DNA of 30,636 nucleotides from JBOGGN01 sp050744165 (GCA_050744165.1 JBOGGN010000478.1:1-30636); one strand, 5' to 3'; counted from the first letter of the stretch, positions 7,383 through 13,959 are shown. The notes: generated from the sequence alone by a model not told the origin. Numbers and translations are program-made.

Positions 7383-8069
7383 ATGTCCTCAAGCTCAGGT
7401 CCCGCTCGCGACCCGGCGCACGTGGTTGACTCAGAGCCAGTGGTCGACTCAGGGCCAGTGGTCGACGCGGTGCCCGATGCGGCGCCCCGGTCGACCCGGG
7501 AGCGCATCCTCGACATCGCCTTGGAGTTGTTCAACGCCAAGGGCTACGACAAGACGTCACTGCGGGAAATCGCCGAACGCCTCGGCTTCTCCAAGGCGGC
7601 CGTGTACTACCACTTCGCCAGTAAAGACGACATCCTGCTGGCTCTTCATGAGCGGCTGCACGCGCTGCTCCAGGATGCGCTGGCGGGCATGGAGCAGCCG
7701 AACACGGCCGCCGGCACGTGGCCGGCGCTGCTCGATCGACTCATCGATGGCATGATTCAAAACCGCGAGCTGTTCGTACTCCACGAACGCAACCGGCAAG
7801 CCTTCGAGCAGCTGCACCTCATCAGGAAGCACGAAGGCGAGCACCAGGACTTTGAGAAGGGCCTGCGCGCACTGATGGCCGACGACAGCATCCCCCTCGA
7901 GACCCGGGTACGGATGGCGTGCTCCCTTGGGGCGGTGACCCTGGGCGTCATGATCATGGGCGAGGCTTTCGCCGGCGTGCCGTCCGCCACCCTGGCAGGG
8001 ATCGTGCGATCCATTGCGGGTGACGTCCTGAAGCCGTGCCTGCCCGGCACCGGCGCCAGCGCGGCCTAG
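7383..8069 (+). CDS. TetR/AcrR family transcriptional regulator
   Basis: A 228-residue regulator starting at ATG 7383. After a disordered, Val-Asp-Ser-Pro-rich leader of about 35 residues comes the TetR DNA-binding domain: TRERILDIALELFNAKGYDKTSLREIAERLGFSKAAVYYHFASKDDIL, whose recognition helix is SKAAVYYHF. The C-terminal ligand-binding part is alpha-helical and unassigned. The palindrome at 7352-7371 directly upstream suggests autorepression. The ligand is unknown. The DUF2127 gene follows 52 bp downstream in the same direction and may be a target. Confidence 0.9.
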   Translation: MSSSSGPARDPAHVVDSEPVVDSGPVVDAVPDAAPRSTRERILDIALELFNAKGYDKTSLREIAERLGFSKAAVYYHFASKDDILLALHERLHALLQDALAGMEQPNTAAGTWPALLDRLIDGMIQNRELFVLHERNRQAFEQLHLIRKHEGEHQDFEKGLRALMADDSIPLETRVRMACSLGAVTLGVMIMGEAFAGVPSATLAGIVRSIAGDVLKPCLPGTGASAA

Positions 8070-8121
8070 GTCCACGTGACCGTCGACGAGCTCTCGCTTG
8101 GCGCCTCGAGCTAGGGGCTGC

Positions 8122-8925
8122 GTGGCCGGAAAGCTAAACCTCGAGACCCTGGTGTGCGCCTTCAAGGGCCATTGCACGCCCGCGGCCTCGGTGGCGGCGC
8201 TGCGGGTCGAGGAGGCGGGGTTCGGGATCGACGTGGCGCCGACGTGGCGGATCTCCCGCTGCCTGCGCTGTGGCGTCTGGATCGGTGGCCCACCGCCGAC
8301 GACGCCGGAGCGAGACTCCCTACCCGCGTTCGAGGAGCTCGACCGGCCGCGGCGGGGAAAGGCGCTGCGCCAAGCGGTGATCCTCCGCCTGATCGCCATA
8401 GAACGGGGCATCCACTGCGTGATTTTCGCGGCCATCTCCATCGGCGGTTTCGTGCTGCGGGCCAATCTGGCCGCGGCGCAAGGGGCGGTGTCGCGCTTCG
8501 TTCAGAACCTGGCCCGCCAGGAGTCGGAGTCCGGGCACAACAACACGAGCAATTTTGTGTCCCGGGAAGGCACCAAGTTCCTCCACCTGAGGTCCAGCAC
8601 GCTGGAACTGCTGATCGTGACGGCGGCGATCTACGCGGTGGTGGAGGGCACCGAAGCGGTGGGGTTGTGGCACGAGAAGCGGTGGGCGGAATATCTCACG
8701 GCGCTGGCGACTGCCGGCTTCTTGCCTTTTGAGATTTACGACCTGACCAAAGGTGTCACCGTCTTGCGCCTGGGTGCGCTGATCATCAACCTTGCGGTGC
8801 TCGTGTACTTGGTGTACGCCAAGCACCTTTTCGGCGTCGCCCGCCATCGGGTCGCAGCCCCGGAGGAATCGATGGCCGGTGAGCGCGAGGCATTTTTCCC
8901 GCCCTATGTAAAAGACGGTGGTTAG
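8122..8925 (+). CDS. DUF2127-family membrane protein with N-terminal Cys/His segment
   Basis: GTG at 8122 preceded by AGGGG is the preferred start (267 residues); TTG at 8098 is possible. The N-terminus has VCAFKGHCTP and CLRCGVWIGG, which together offer Cys/His ligands for a zinc ribbon-like fold. About four membrane helices follow: around AIERGIHCVIFAAISIGGFV, STLELLIVTAAIYAVVEG, WAEYLTALATAGFLPFEIY and LGALIINLAVLVYLVYAKHLF, the pattern of DUF2127 predicted membrane proteins. The GTEAVGLW and FLPFEIY motifs are typical of that family. Function is unknown. Its end overlaps the stop of the convergent MOSC gene by 4 bp. Confidence 0.75.
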   Translation: MAGKLNLETLVCAFKGHCTPAASVAALRVEEAGFGIDVAPTWRISRCLRCGVWIGGPPPTTPERDSLPAFEELDRPRRGKALRQAVILRLIAIERGIHCVIFAAISIGGFVLRANLAAAQGAVSRFVQNLARQESESGHNNTSNFVSREGTKFLHLRSSTLELLIVTAAIYAVVEGTEAVGLWHEKRWAEYLTALATAGFLPFEIYDLTKGVTVLRLGALIINLAVLVYLVYAKHLFGVARHRVAAPEESMAGEREAFFPPYVKDGG

Positions 8926-9575
8926 GCGACCGAGGACTGGTCGAGGCGTTCGAGCGTGCGGGCGGCATGGCGGCGCCAGCCGACCGGCACCCGGGCATCG
9001 GCCGCGATCCGTGACAGCAAGTCCCGGTCGGGGTCCGGGCGTATGAGGTCCTCCAAGGTGATGGCGGGGGTAACCGCCGGCTGGACCTCGATGGCATCGC
9101 CGGCCGCCAGGCTGCCCGGGTTGACGATACGCAGGTACACACCGGGCCGGGCGGCCGCCTCGAACAGCTCGGGGAAAGCGTCGTCGCCCATCTTGATGCC
9201 GAGCTTGTAGCAGGGGGACCGGGGCTGGGCGACCTCGAGGGTGGCCGAGCCGACCTGCCAGCGGTCGCCGATCGAGGCCCGGGTCAGGTCCAGGCCTTCG
9301 GTGGTCAGGTTCTCCCCGAAGGTCGCCGGGTCCATATCCTCGTGCAGGGCCGACGCCCACCAGTGGTAGTCCTCGATGGCGTAGGCGTAGACCGCCTTGT
9401 CGTCGCCCCCATGGACCCGGCGGTCGGCTTGGTCGTCGCCCGCCAGGTTGACACCTGCGAGGGCGATGGGGCCGTCGACGGGGTGTTTCCAGATGGCGCT
9501 GCGCACCGTCCGCCCGTGCCACTGGACCTCCTCTGGAGTGCCGACGTTGACGCTGAGCACGCGGGGTGCGGGCAT
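8922..9575 (-). CDS. MOSC domain protein (YiiM-like)
   Basis: MOSC domains are C-terminal sulfur-carrier domains of molybdenum cofactor sulfurases; stand-alone versions such as YiiM act on or with molybdenum cofactor. This 217-residue protein shows VNLAGDDQADRRVHGGDDKAVYAY (43-66), GENLTTEGLDL (87-97), IGDRWQVGSATLEVAQPRSPCYKL (102-125) with the conserved Cys122, and a short helical C-terminal tail. AGGAGG lies 8 nt before the ATG. It is divergent from the CGNR gene across a region rich in CGGT-type dyads. No sulfurase is nearby, so the partner enzyme is unknown. Confidence 0.88.
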   Translation of the reverse strand: MPAPRVLSVNVGTPEEVQWHGRTVRSAIWKHPVDGPIALAGVNLAGDDQADRRVHGGDDKAVYAYAIEDYHWWASALHEDMDPATFGENLTTEGLDLTRASIGDRWQVGSATLEVAQPRSPCYKLGIKMGDDAFPELFEAAARPGVYLRIVNPGSLAAGDAIEVQPAVTPAITLEDLIRPDPDRDLLSRIAADARVPVGWRRHAARTLERLDQSSVA

Positions 9576-9588
9576 TGAGGTCCTCCTA

Positions 9589-9667
9589 CTAACCGTTGCT
9601 CGTAAGGATAGAGGTTAGGCATGGTGGCTGGTCGTTGTCAACCGGTAATCGTACCGTAAACGGTTAG
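9589..9667. promoter_or_regulatory. Nested dyads between MOSC and CGNR genes
   Basis: CTAACCGTT (9589-9597) pairs exactly with AACGGTTAG (9659-9667). Inside, CGGTA-ATCG-TACCG (9643-9656) forms a smaller dyad, and GGTTAG recurs at 9613-9618. The outer arms sit near the starts of the two divergent genes, as operators for both would. No Shine-Dalgarno precedes the CGNR ATG at 9688, so that transcript may be leaderless or have a short leader. Confidence 0.5.
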
Positions 9668-9687
9668 ACCTGGATAGGCTGACCAGT

Positions 9688-10239
9688 ATGGCCGGAAGCC
9701 CGTTCCTGTGGATCGGCAACCATCCTGGCCTGGATTTCTGCAATACCGAGCCGGTGGTGGACGGCCAGCTGGTGGATTTGCTGGCGGACTCGGACGACCT
9801 GGATCGGTGGATGGCGGAAGCGGGCTCGGACGGGGCCGCGGCCGTGGCGTACGACACCCTCCTTTGGGCACGACGGCTGCGTGAGGCGCTGCGGGCGTTC
9901 CTGGACCCCGCCACCCGAGGCCCCGAGACCCACCGCCGACTGAACACGGTGCTGGCCGAGGTGCCGGCGATGGCGTCGGTTGCCGAGACGGGTCGCTTGG
10001 TCCTGCTCCCGGCGCCTGGCCGTCCCGCCGGCGACGATCAACGCCGATTGGACCTGCTCCAGCTGGTGATCGGCGCCGCCGCCCTCGAACCGGCCCGGGT
10101 ACGCGCCTGCGCCAACCCCGCGTGCGTGCTGTTGTTCTACGACGCCAGCAAGGGGGGGCGGCGCCGCTGGCATGACATGGCGACGTGTGGCAACCGGGCC
10201 AAGGCAGCTTCGCACTACGCCCGGGCCCACCGCGGCTAG
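9688..10239 (+). CDS. CGNR zinc-finger (ABATE-domain) putative regulator
   Basis: A 183-residue member of the two-domain family with an N-terminal ABATE domain (WIGNHPGLDFCNTEPV near the start is its hallmark) and a C-terminal CGNR zinc finger. The finger is RACANPACVLLFYDASKGGRRRWHDMATCGNRAKAASHY, with C-x4-C, then C-G-N-R supplying ligands and DNA-contact residues. Family members are thought to be transcription factors, often near stress or transport genes. The dyads upstream would suit autoregulation and control of the divergent MOSC gene. The inducing signal is unknown. Confidence 0.88.
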   Translation: MAGSPFLWIGNHPGLDFCNTEPVVDGQLVDLLADSDDLDRWMAEAGSDGAAAVAYDTLLWARRLREALRAFLDPATRGPETHRRLNTVLAEVPAMASVAETGRLVLLPAPGRPAGDDQRRLDLLQLVIGAAALEPARVRACANPACVLLFYDASKGGRRRWHDMATCGNRAKAASHYARAHRG

Positions 10240-10244
10240 CCGCC

Positions 10245-10293
10245 ACCGGGCGCTGTCGCCGGCCGCGGCCACCCCGCAGGCAGACTGCCCGGT
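10245..10293. repeat. 7-bp inverted repeat before osmC-like gene
   Basis: ACCGGGC (10245-10251) and GCCCGGT (10287-10293) are exact reverse complements framing the 54-bp gap between the CGNR gene and the ATG at 10294. In DNA this GC-rich the match may be chance; it could also form a weak hairpin. Confidence 0.25.
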
Positions 10294-10812
10294 ATGGCCA
10301 CGACTCACCATTACCAGGCCCGCTGCACGTGGACCGGCTCGACTGGCGCTGGCTACGAGGCCTACGACCGCCGCCACCGAGCAGAGGCCCCGCCCGCCGT
10401 CGCCGCCCTCGAGCTGGCGTCTGACCCGGCATTCCGAGGCGACCCGTCGTTGCTCAACCCCGAGCAGCTGCTGGTACTGGCGGCGTCGTCGTGCCAGCTG
10501 CTGTCGTTCCTGGCGGTGGCGTCACGGGCCCGCCTCGACGTGGTCGCCTACGAAGACGACGCCATGGCAGAGATGACCGAGTCGCACGGCCCCGCGTCGC
10601 TGTCGCGCATCGTGCTCCGTCCCCGCATCACCCTGGCCGGCCCGGTCGACGAAGCCCGGCTTCGCCACTTGGTCGAAGTGGCCCACCGCCAGTGCTACAT
10701 CGCCAACAGCCTGAAAACCTCAGTCGAGGTGGATGCCACCTTCGTCGAGGCATTTTCCAACCCTGGCTCGGGAACGGGTCTCGATGAGTTCGGAGGCCAG
10801 CCGGCGTCGTAG
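10294..10812 (+). CDS. OsmC family peroxiredoxin-like protein
   Basis: OsmC/Ohr proteins reduce organic hydroperoxides with a pair of cysteines. Both are present here: Cys67 in NPEQLLVLAASSCQLLSFL and Cys134 in AHRQCYIANSLKT, in the usual context and spacing. The N-terminal strand TTHHYQARCTWTG is typical. The protein has 172 residues. The C-terminal tail after VEVDATFVE is variable. It follows the CGNR regulator by 54 bp in the same direction, so the two may be cotranscribed and part of an oxidative-stress response; that link is inferred from position only. Confidence 0.9.
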   Translation: MATTHHYQARCTWTGSTGAGYEAYDRRHRAEAPPAVAALELASDPAFRGDPSLLNPEQLLVLAASSCQLLSFLAVASRARLDVVAYEDDAMAEMTESHGPASLSRIVLRPRITLAGPVDEARLRHLVEVAHRQCYIANSLKTSVEVDATFVEAFSNPGSGTGLDEFGGQPAS

Positions 10813-10816
10813 CCAT

Positions 10817-11245
10817 GTGACTGCCGTGGTCGTGCTCGTGCGGGGAGGCGCCGAGATCGGGCAGTGGCCGCTCCCGCTTGCGGGGCCACCAGACTTGGCG
10901 GTCGTCGACTACCTGGCCCGCTTGCAGCTTGCAGCCGCCCGGCGGGGGTGCCGCATCCGGGTGCGCCAGGCGCCGGCTGGCCTCGCCGACCTGCTCCGGT
11001 TGGTGGGGTTGGCTCGCTCGGTCTCGGGTGCCGGCTGCGGCCTCGTCATCGACGTGGGGGCTGAGCCGGTGAGCGATCGGTGCGGCAGCGACGCCGGGGA
11101 TGGACCCAAGGGGGAGCCGGTGGCGGCCCCCATCGTCGAGACGGCCGATGGTCAGCCCCTAGGTGTTGAGGCGGTCCGGCAGCCCGAAGGCCTCGAAGAG
11201 CCGGGTGTCGAGGAAGCAGTTCAGCGCCGAGATCCGATCGCCTGA
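10817..11245 (+). CDS. STAS-like small protein
   Basis: GTG at 10817 begins immediately after the OsmC stop and gives MTAVVVLVRGG, 142 residues; ATG at 10784 is an alternative that would overlap OsmC. The domain TAVVVLVRGGAEIGQWPL, PDLAVVDYLARLQLAAARRGCRIRVRQ, LADLLRLVGLA resembles STAS/anti-sigma-antagonist-like proteins of actinobacteria. The C-terminal ~60 residues are polar and low in complexity. The last 87 bp lie antisense to the 3' end of the sigma-factor gene. A regulatory relation to that sigma factor is possible but only suggested by adjacency. Confidence 0.6.
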   Translation: MTAVVVLVRGGAEIGQWPLPLAGPPDLAVVDYLARLQLAAARRGCRIRVRQAPAGLADLLRLVGLARSVSGAGCGLVIDVGAEPVSDRCGSDAGDGPKGEPVAAPIVETADGQPLGVEAVRQPEGLEEPGVEEAVQRRDPIA

Positions 11246-12160
11246 CGTTTCCAGCACGAGCAGAGCCCACGCCCGGTGGCCGCCGGCGGGGTCGACCCGG
11301 TACTGGCCGAAGGCAGGGCAGCCGTTGGCCGCGGGCGCCCGAACCAGGTGCGACCCCCGGCACCCGATCCCGGCCCCGAGCATCCACGCCCCGATGTCGG
11401 CCGACCCCTGCAGCCACATGGCGAACGGCGGCATGCACTGCACCGCGTCGTCGTGGAGCAACGCCACCAGCCGGGGGACGTCGTAGCTCTCAAAGGCTTC
11501 GACGTAGGCGTCGAGCAACTCCCGCTGGGCGTCGTCGACGGGGTGCACCTCCGGCGCGCCAGCGCCCTCGCCGGCCCGCAAACCCGGGGCCTCGGCCAGT
11601 GTGGTTCGAGCCCGTTGCAGCGTGCTGTTGACCGCCGCCGGGGTCGTATCGAGCAGCTCGGCCACCTCCGCGGCCCGCCAGCGCAGCACGTCGCGCAGGA
11701 TCAGCACCGAGCGCTGGCGGGCCGGAAGATGCTGCAGGGCGGCAACAAAAGCCAGCCGCACGCTCTCCCGCCCCTCCGCCACCTCGGCCGGGTCGCCGCC
11801 CGGCAGGATCCGGTCGTCGGCGACGGGCGACAGCCAGCGGCTCTCCGCAGTGAGGGGCCCGAGGTGGGTCGGGTCGGCGGGCGAAGCCGGCCCGAGGTCC
11901 ATCGGCCGGGCCCGGCGTTGGCGCCCCCGCAGCATGTCGATGCACACGTTGGTGGCGATCCGGTACACCCACGACCGCAGCGCCGAGCGCCCCTCGAAGC
12001 GCGCCCGGGACCGCCACGCCCGCACCAGCGTCTCCTGCACCGCGTCGTCGGCCTCGAACCCCGAGCCGAGCATGCGGTAGCAGTAGCCGGTGAGCTCCCG
12101 GCGCAATGGTTCAAGTTCGTCCAGGTCGGCGGCAGGCGAGGCGGCGACGGCAATGGTCAT
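11159..12160 (-). CDS. ECF-type RNA polymerase sigma factor with SnoaL-like C-terminal domain
   Basis: A 333-residue group 4 sigma factor resembling the SigG/TIGR02960 type. Region 2 spans about 18-85 (RRELTGYCYRMLGSGFEADDAVQETLVRAWR and LRSWVYRIATNVCIDMLRG). Region 4 spans about 138-188 (LPARQRSVLILRDVLRWRAAEVAELLDTTPAAVNSTLQRAR). After a linker, a SnoaL-like domain (about 210-325; LLDAYVEAFESYDVPRLVALLHDDAVQCMPPFAMWLQG) replaces a classical anti-sigma partner and may tune activity. The start lies 56 bp downstream of the tRNA-Gln gene in the same direction, so it may share transcripts with the rtcB locus. No dedicated anti-sigma gene is seen. Confidence 0.92.
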   Translation of the reverse strand: MTIAVAASPAADLDELEPLRRELTGYCYRMLGSGFEADDAVQETLVRAWRSRARFEGRSALRSWVYRIATNVCIDMLRGRQRRARPMDLGPASPADPTHLGPLTAESRWLSPVADDRILPGGDPAEVAEGRESVRLAFVAALQHLPARQRSVLILRDVLRWRAAEVAELLDTTPAAVNSTLQRARTTLAEAPGLRAGEGAGAPEVHPVDDAQRELLDAYVEAFESYDVPRLVALLHDDAVQCMPPFAMWLQGSADIGAWMLGAGIGCRGSHLVRAPAANGCPAFGQYRVDPAGGHRAWALLVLETSGDRISALNCFLDTRLFEAFGLPDRLNT

Positions 12161-12216
12161 ACCTGATGGGACGTTGGTGCCTTCGGAAAATCATCGGGGA
12201 AAAATGTCGCAGCTGA

Positions 12217-12291
12217 TGGTTGCGAGGCCAGGGATCGAACCCGGTCCTCCTGGTTCAGAGCCAGGCGTGGTGCCATTTCCACCACCTCGCA
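12217..12291 (-). tRNA. tRNA-Gln (anticodon CTG), with encoded CCA
   Basis: The leftward strand folds as a canonical cloverleaf: acceptor TGCGAGG/CCTCGCA, D-stem GTGG/CCAC, anticodon stem CCTGG/CCAGG with loop CTCTGAA (anticodon CTG at nt 34-36), T-arm CCGGG-TTCGATC-CCTGG, discriminator A at 12220 and CCA encoded at 12219-12217. A run of five T's follows shortly downstream. It begins one nucleotide after the tRNA-like fragment that borders rtcB. Confidence 0.93.
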
Positions 12292-12292
12292 G

Positions 12293-12346
12293 TCTGGACG
12301 GGGAGATTCGAACTCCCGGCCCGGGGTTGGCCTCAGGTCAAGTCCC
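12293..12346 (-). other. tRNA-like fragment abutting the rtcB stop codon
   Basis: A perfect T-arm (GGGAG-TTCGAAT-CTCCC, 12317-12301) is followed by a seven-nucleotide acceptor-like strand CGTCCAG (12300-12294) and A (12293), but no CCA and no matching 5' acceptor strand. Upstream, GGCC-AACCCCG-GGCC could mimic an anticodon stem-loop with a 7-nt loop lacking U33. No D-arm is present, and the candidate 5' end runs into the rtcB stop codon (12338-12340). It is either a decayed tRNA or a short tRNA mimic. Confidence 0.45.
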
Positions 12347-13498
12347 CTTGTAGTTGAGGACCTGGTGCAGGGTGTGGCGGACCTCTACCAAATCGGCCTG
12401 GTCGGCCATGACCTGGTCGATGTCCTTGTAGGCCGAGGGGATCTCGTCCAGGAGCGCCTCAGCCCGGTCCGACAGCCACACCTTGCCGGCCATCTGGGTC
12501 TCGAGATCCTTGGTGGAAAACAGCTTCTTGGCCTGGGTCCGGCTATGCCGGCGGCCCGCGCCGTGCGACGAAGACATCCAGCTGGCGCGGTTGCCCTTGC
12601 CGGCGACGATGTAGCTGCGGGTGCCCATGGACCCCGGAATCACCCCGAGGTCGCCCACGTCGGCCTTGATGGCTCCCTTGCGTGTGATCCACAACGGCTG
12701 GCCGTCGAACACCTCACGCTCGGTGAAGTTGTGGTGGCAGTTGATCCGGGCGCTCTCCCGGCCCCGGCCGAGAAAGGCGAACACCTCGCGCATGGCCCGG
12801 TCCATCATCTGGTCCCGGTTGGCCCGGGCGTAGTCCTGGGCCCAGAGCATGTCGGCGATATACGCCTTGAACTCGTCAGTGCCCTCGGTGAAGTACGCCA
12901 GGTCCGGGTCCTCGAGCCGGAGCTGGAGTGCCCGTCCCAGGCGCCGAGCCTTGGCGATGTGGCCTTGGGCCAGGATGTTGCCGATCCCCCGGCTCCCCGA
13001 ATGCAGGACCACCCAGACCCGGCCCCGCTCGTCGACGCACAGCTCGAAGAAATGGTTGCCCGATCCGAGCGTCCCGAACTGCTTGGCCGCCTTGACCGCC
13101 TGCGTGCTCGAGAGCTCCGTGGCGGGCTTGTGGGAGCTGAGCCACTTGTCGGCCCGGTTGCCGACTTCGTCGTGTCCCCGACCCACTCCTGCAGGAACGG
13201 CCCGGGCAACACGGCCGAGCAGCCCCTCGAGGCTGTCGGGGAGCTGGTCCTCGGTGACGTCGAGCTCGGCTGCGATCATTCCGCAGCCGATGTCGACGCC
13301 GACGGCTGACGGGATGACGGCGTTCTGGGTGGGGATGACCGAGCCCACGGTGGCTCCCATGCCGAGGTGGGCGTCGGCCATGAGGGCCACGTGGCCCACG
13401 ACGATGGGCAGGCGCGCCGTGCGTTCGGCCTGGCGCACCGTTGCCGGATCCAGGTCGCTCGCCCAGGACATGAGCTTGTCGTTGATTAGTGTGGGCAT
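12338..13498 (-). CDS. rtcB: RNA-splicing/repair ligase RtcB
   Basis: GTP- and Mn(II)-dependent ligase that joins RNA 3'-phosphate (or 2',3'-cyclic phosphate) and 5'-OH ends, the ends left when tRNAs are cut in the anticodon loop by nucleases. The ATG at 13498 has AGGAGG upstream, giving 386 residues. Metal and catalytic motifs are complete: DIGCGM (Cys72), GSGNHFFEL (His149), LHSGSRGIGN (His166), CHHNFTERE (His255/256), GSMGTRSY and SSSHGAGR, whose His312 is the expected guanylylated residue. No archease cofactor gene is in the window. The gene lies between tRNA-like sequences on the same strand, 22 bp after an Arg(CCG)-like tRNA and touching a tRNA fragment at its 3' end. Confidence 0.95.
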   Translation of the reverse strand: MPTLINDKLMSWASDLDPATVRQAERTARLPIVVGHVALMADAHLGMGATVGSVIPTQNAVIPSAVGVDIGCGMIAAELDVTEDQLPDSLEGLLGRVARAVPAGVGRGHDEVGNRADKWLSSHKPATELSSTQAVKAAKQFGTLGSGNHFFELCVDERGRVWVVLHSGSRGIGNILAQGHIAKARRLGRALQLRLEDPDLAYFTEGTDEFKAYIADMLWAQDYARANRDQMMDRAMREVFAFLGRGRESARINCHHNFTEREVFDGQPLWITRKGAIKADVGDLGVIPGSMGTRSYIVAGKGNRASWMSSSHGAGRRHSRTQAKKLFSTKDLETQMAGKVWLSDRAEALLDEIPSAYKDIDQVMADQADLVEVRHTLHQVLNYKGT

Positions 13499-13520
13499 TT
13501 CACCACCTCCTTTTCCGCTG

Positions 13521-13593
13521 CCTCGCCGGCACGATTCGAACGTGCGCCCGCCGCCTTCGGAGGCGGTGCTCTCATCCACTGAGCTACGACGAG
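13521..13593 (-). tRNA. tRNA-Arg(CCG)-like gene with a 6-nt anticodon loop
   Basis: A 73-nt cloverleaf on the leftward strand: acceptor CTCGTCG/CGGCGAG, D-arm GCTC-AGTGGATGA-GAGC, T-arm GCACG-TTCGAAT-CGTGC, discriminator G, no encoded CCA. The anticodon stem CCGCC/GGCGG is perfect but encloses TCCGAA, six nucleotides instead of seven; U33, CCG and two A's are recognisable and position 32 is missing. The D-loop has nine nucleotides. It ends 22 bp before the rtcB ATG, so it would be on the rtcB leader if cotranscribed. It may be a working tRNA, a pseudo-tRNA or a decoy. Confidence 0.6.
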
Positions 13594-13621
13594 TTGTTCT
13601 TATGCATTGTCAAGGAGCGCG

Positions 13622-13690
13622 CACGCTCGGAAGGAATTGAACCCCCGGCCAGCGGTTTTGGGGACCGCGGCGCCACCGTGGCTCGAGCGC
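13622..13690 (-). tRNA. Degenerate tRNA-Trp(CCA)-like sequence
   Basis: A 69-nt leftward fold with acceptor GCGCTCG/CGAGCGT, anticodon arm GCGGT-CCCCAAA-ACCGC and T-arm GGGGG-TTCAATT-CCTTC (two G-U pairs), discriminator G, no CCA. The loop reads anticodon CCA but has C at position 33, where U is nearly invariant. The D-arm is collapsed: only 13 nt (CCACGGTGGCGCC) separate position 9 from the anticodon stem, enough for a tiny GCC/GGC hairpin. It is unlikely to be a normal elongator tRNA. It begins 4 bp after a T-run that follows the leader hairpin. Confidence 0.5.
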
Positions 13691-13700
13691 AGGAAAAATA

Positions 13701-13734
13701 GGCCGTTAGGGTGGGAACCCGGGCGGCTACGGCC
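13701..13734 (-). terminator. Terminator/attenuator-like hairpin ahead of the tRNA-rtcB genes
   Basis: On the leftward strand GGCCGT (13734-13729) pairs with ACGGCC (13706-13701), with an inner GGGT/ACCC stem, and is followed directly by TATTTTT (13700-13694). Its 5' arm overlaps the 3' arm of a competing stem, GGCCGCG/CGCGGCC (13766-13760 with 13737-13731), so the two structures exclude each other, the arrangement of an attenuator. GC-rich sequence makes some of this pairing likely by chance. Confidence 0.4.
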
Positions 13735-13865
13735 GCGGCAGCGCTGGCCAAGACTGGCACGCGGCCGCGTCGAAACTCGACAAGGCCTCGCCTTGGAGCA
13801 TTCTCGCGGGAAGAAGATTGCGTGCCATGAACAACCATGGTGCTGGATTCGTGGTCTGGTGTCAA
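13735..13865 (-). promoter_or_regulatory. Promoter candidate and structured leader of the tRNA-rtcB locus
   Basis: A consensus TTGACA lies on the leftward strand at 13865-13860; the hexamer 17 bp on (CACCAT) is only a weak -10. Beyond it the sequence has several small hairpins: CCATG/CATGG around 13826-13841, CAAGGC-GAG-GCCTTG around 13780-13795, and GTCGA-GTT-TCGAC around 13769-13781. No open reading frame of note is present. The rest of the stretch to 13899 shows nothing recognisable. Confidence 0.4.
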
Positions 13866-13899
13866 CCAATTATCCGGGCTAGTAGATAATCAGCGCGCT

Positions 13900-13929
13900 G
13901 AGCCCGCCCGGTTGGGTTCGGGCGGGCTC
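13900..13929 (-). terminator. Hairpin terminator after padR
   Basis: GAGCCCGCCC (13900-13909) and GGGCGGGCTC (13920-13929) form a perfect 10-bp stem with a 10-nt loop, 30 bp beyond the padR stop. No T-run follows on either strand, as is common for actinobacterial terminators. Confidence 0.65.
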
Positions 13930-13959
13930 GGTGAACGACATCAGGGATAGGGCATTTCT

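Noticed and set aside
10245..10293. 7-bp inverted repeat as a terminator after the CGNR gene
   Set aside because: The 35-bp spacer and short arms make a stable terminator hairpin unlikely; kept only as a low-confidence repeat.
13463..13469. CTGGGCG-type stretch in the rtcB 5' region that could pair with the orphan acceptor strand CGTCCAG as a split tRNA
   Set aside because: It lies in conserved coding codons about 1.2 kb away, seven bases match easily by chance, and no D- or anticodon arm accompanies it.
13701..13725. T-box-like AGGGTGG...ACC on the + strand
   Set aside because: It resembles the T-box core only partly, no specifier stem is visible, and no synthetase, biosynthesis or transport gene follows on that strand.
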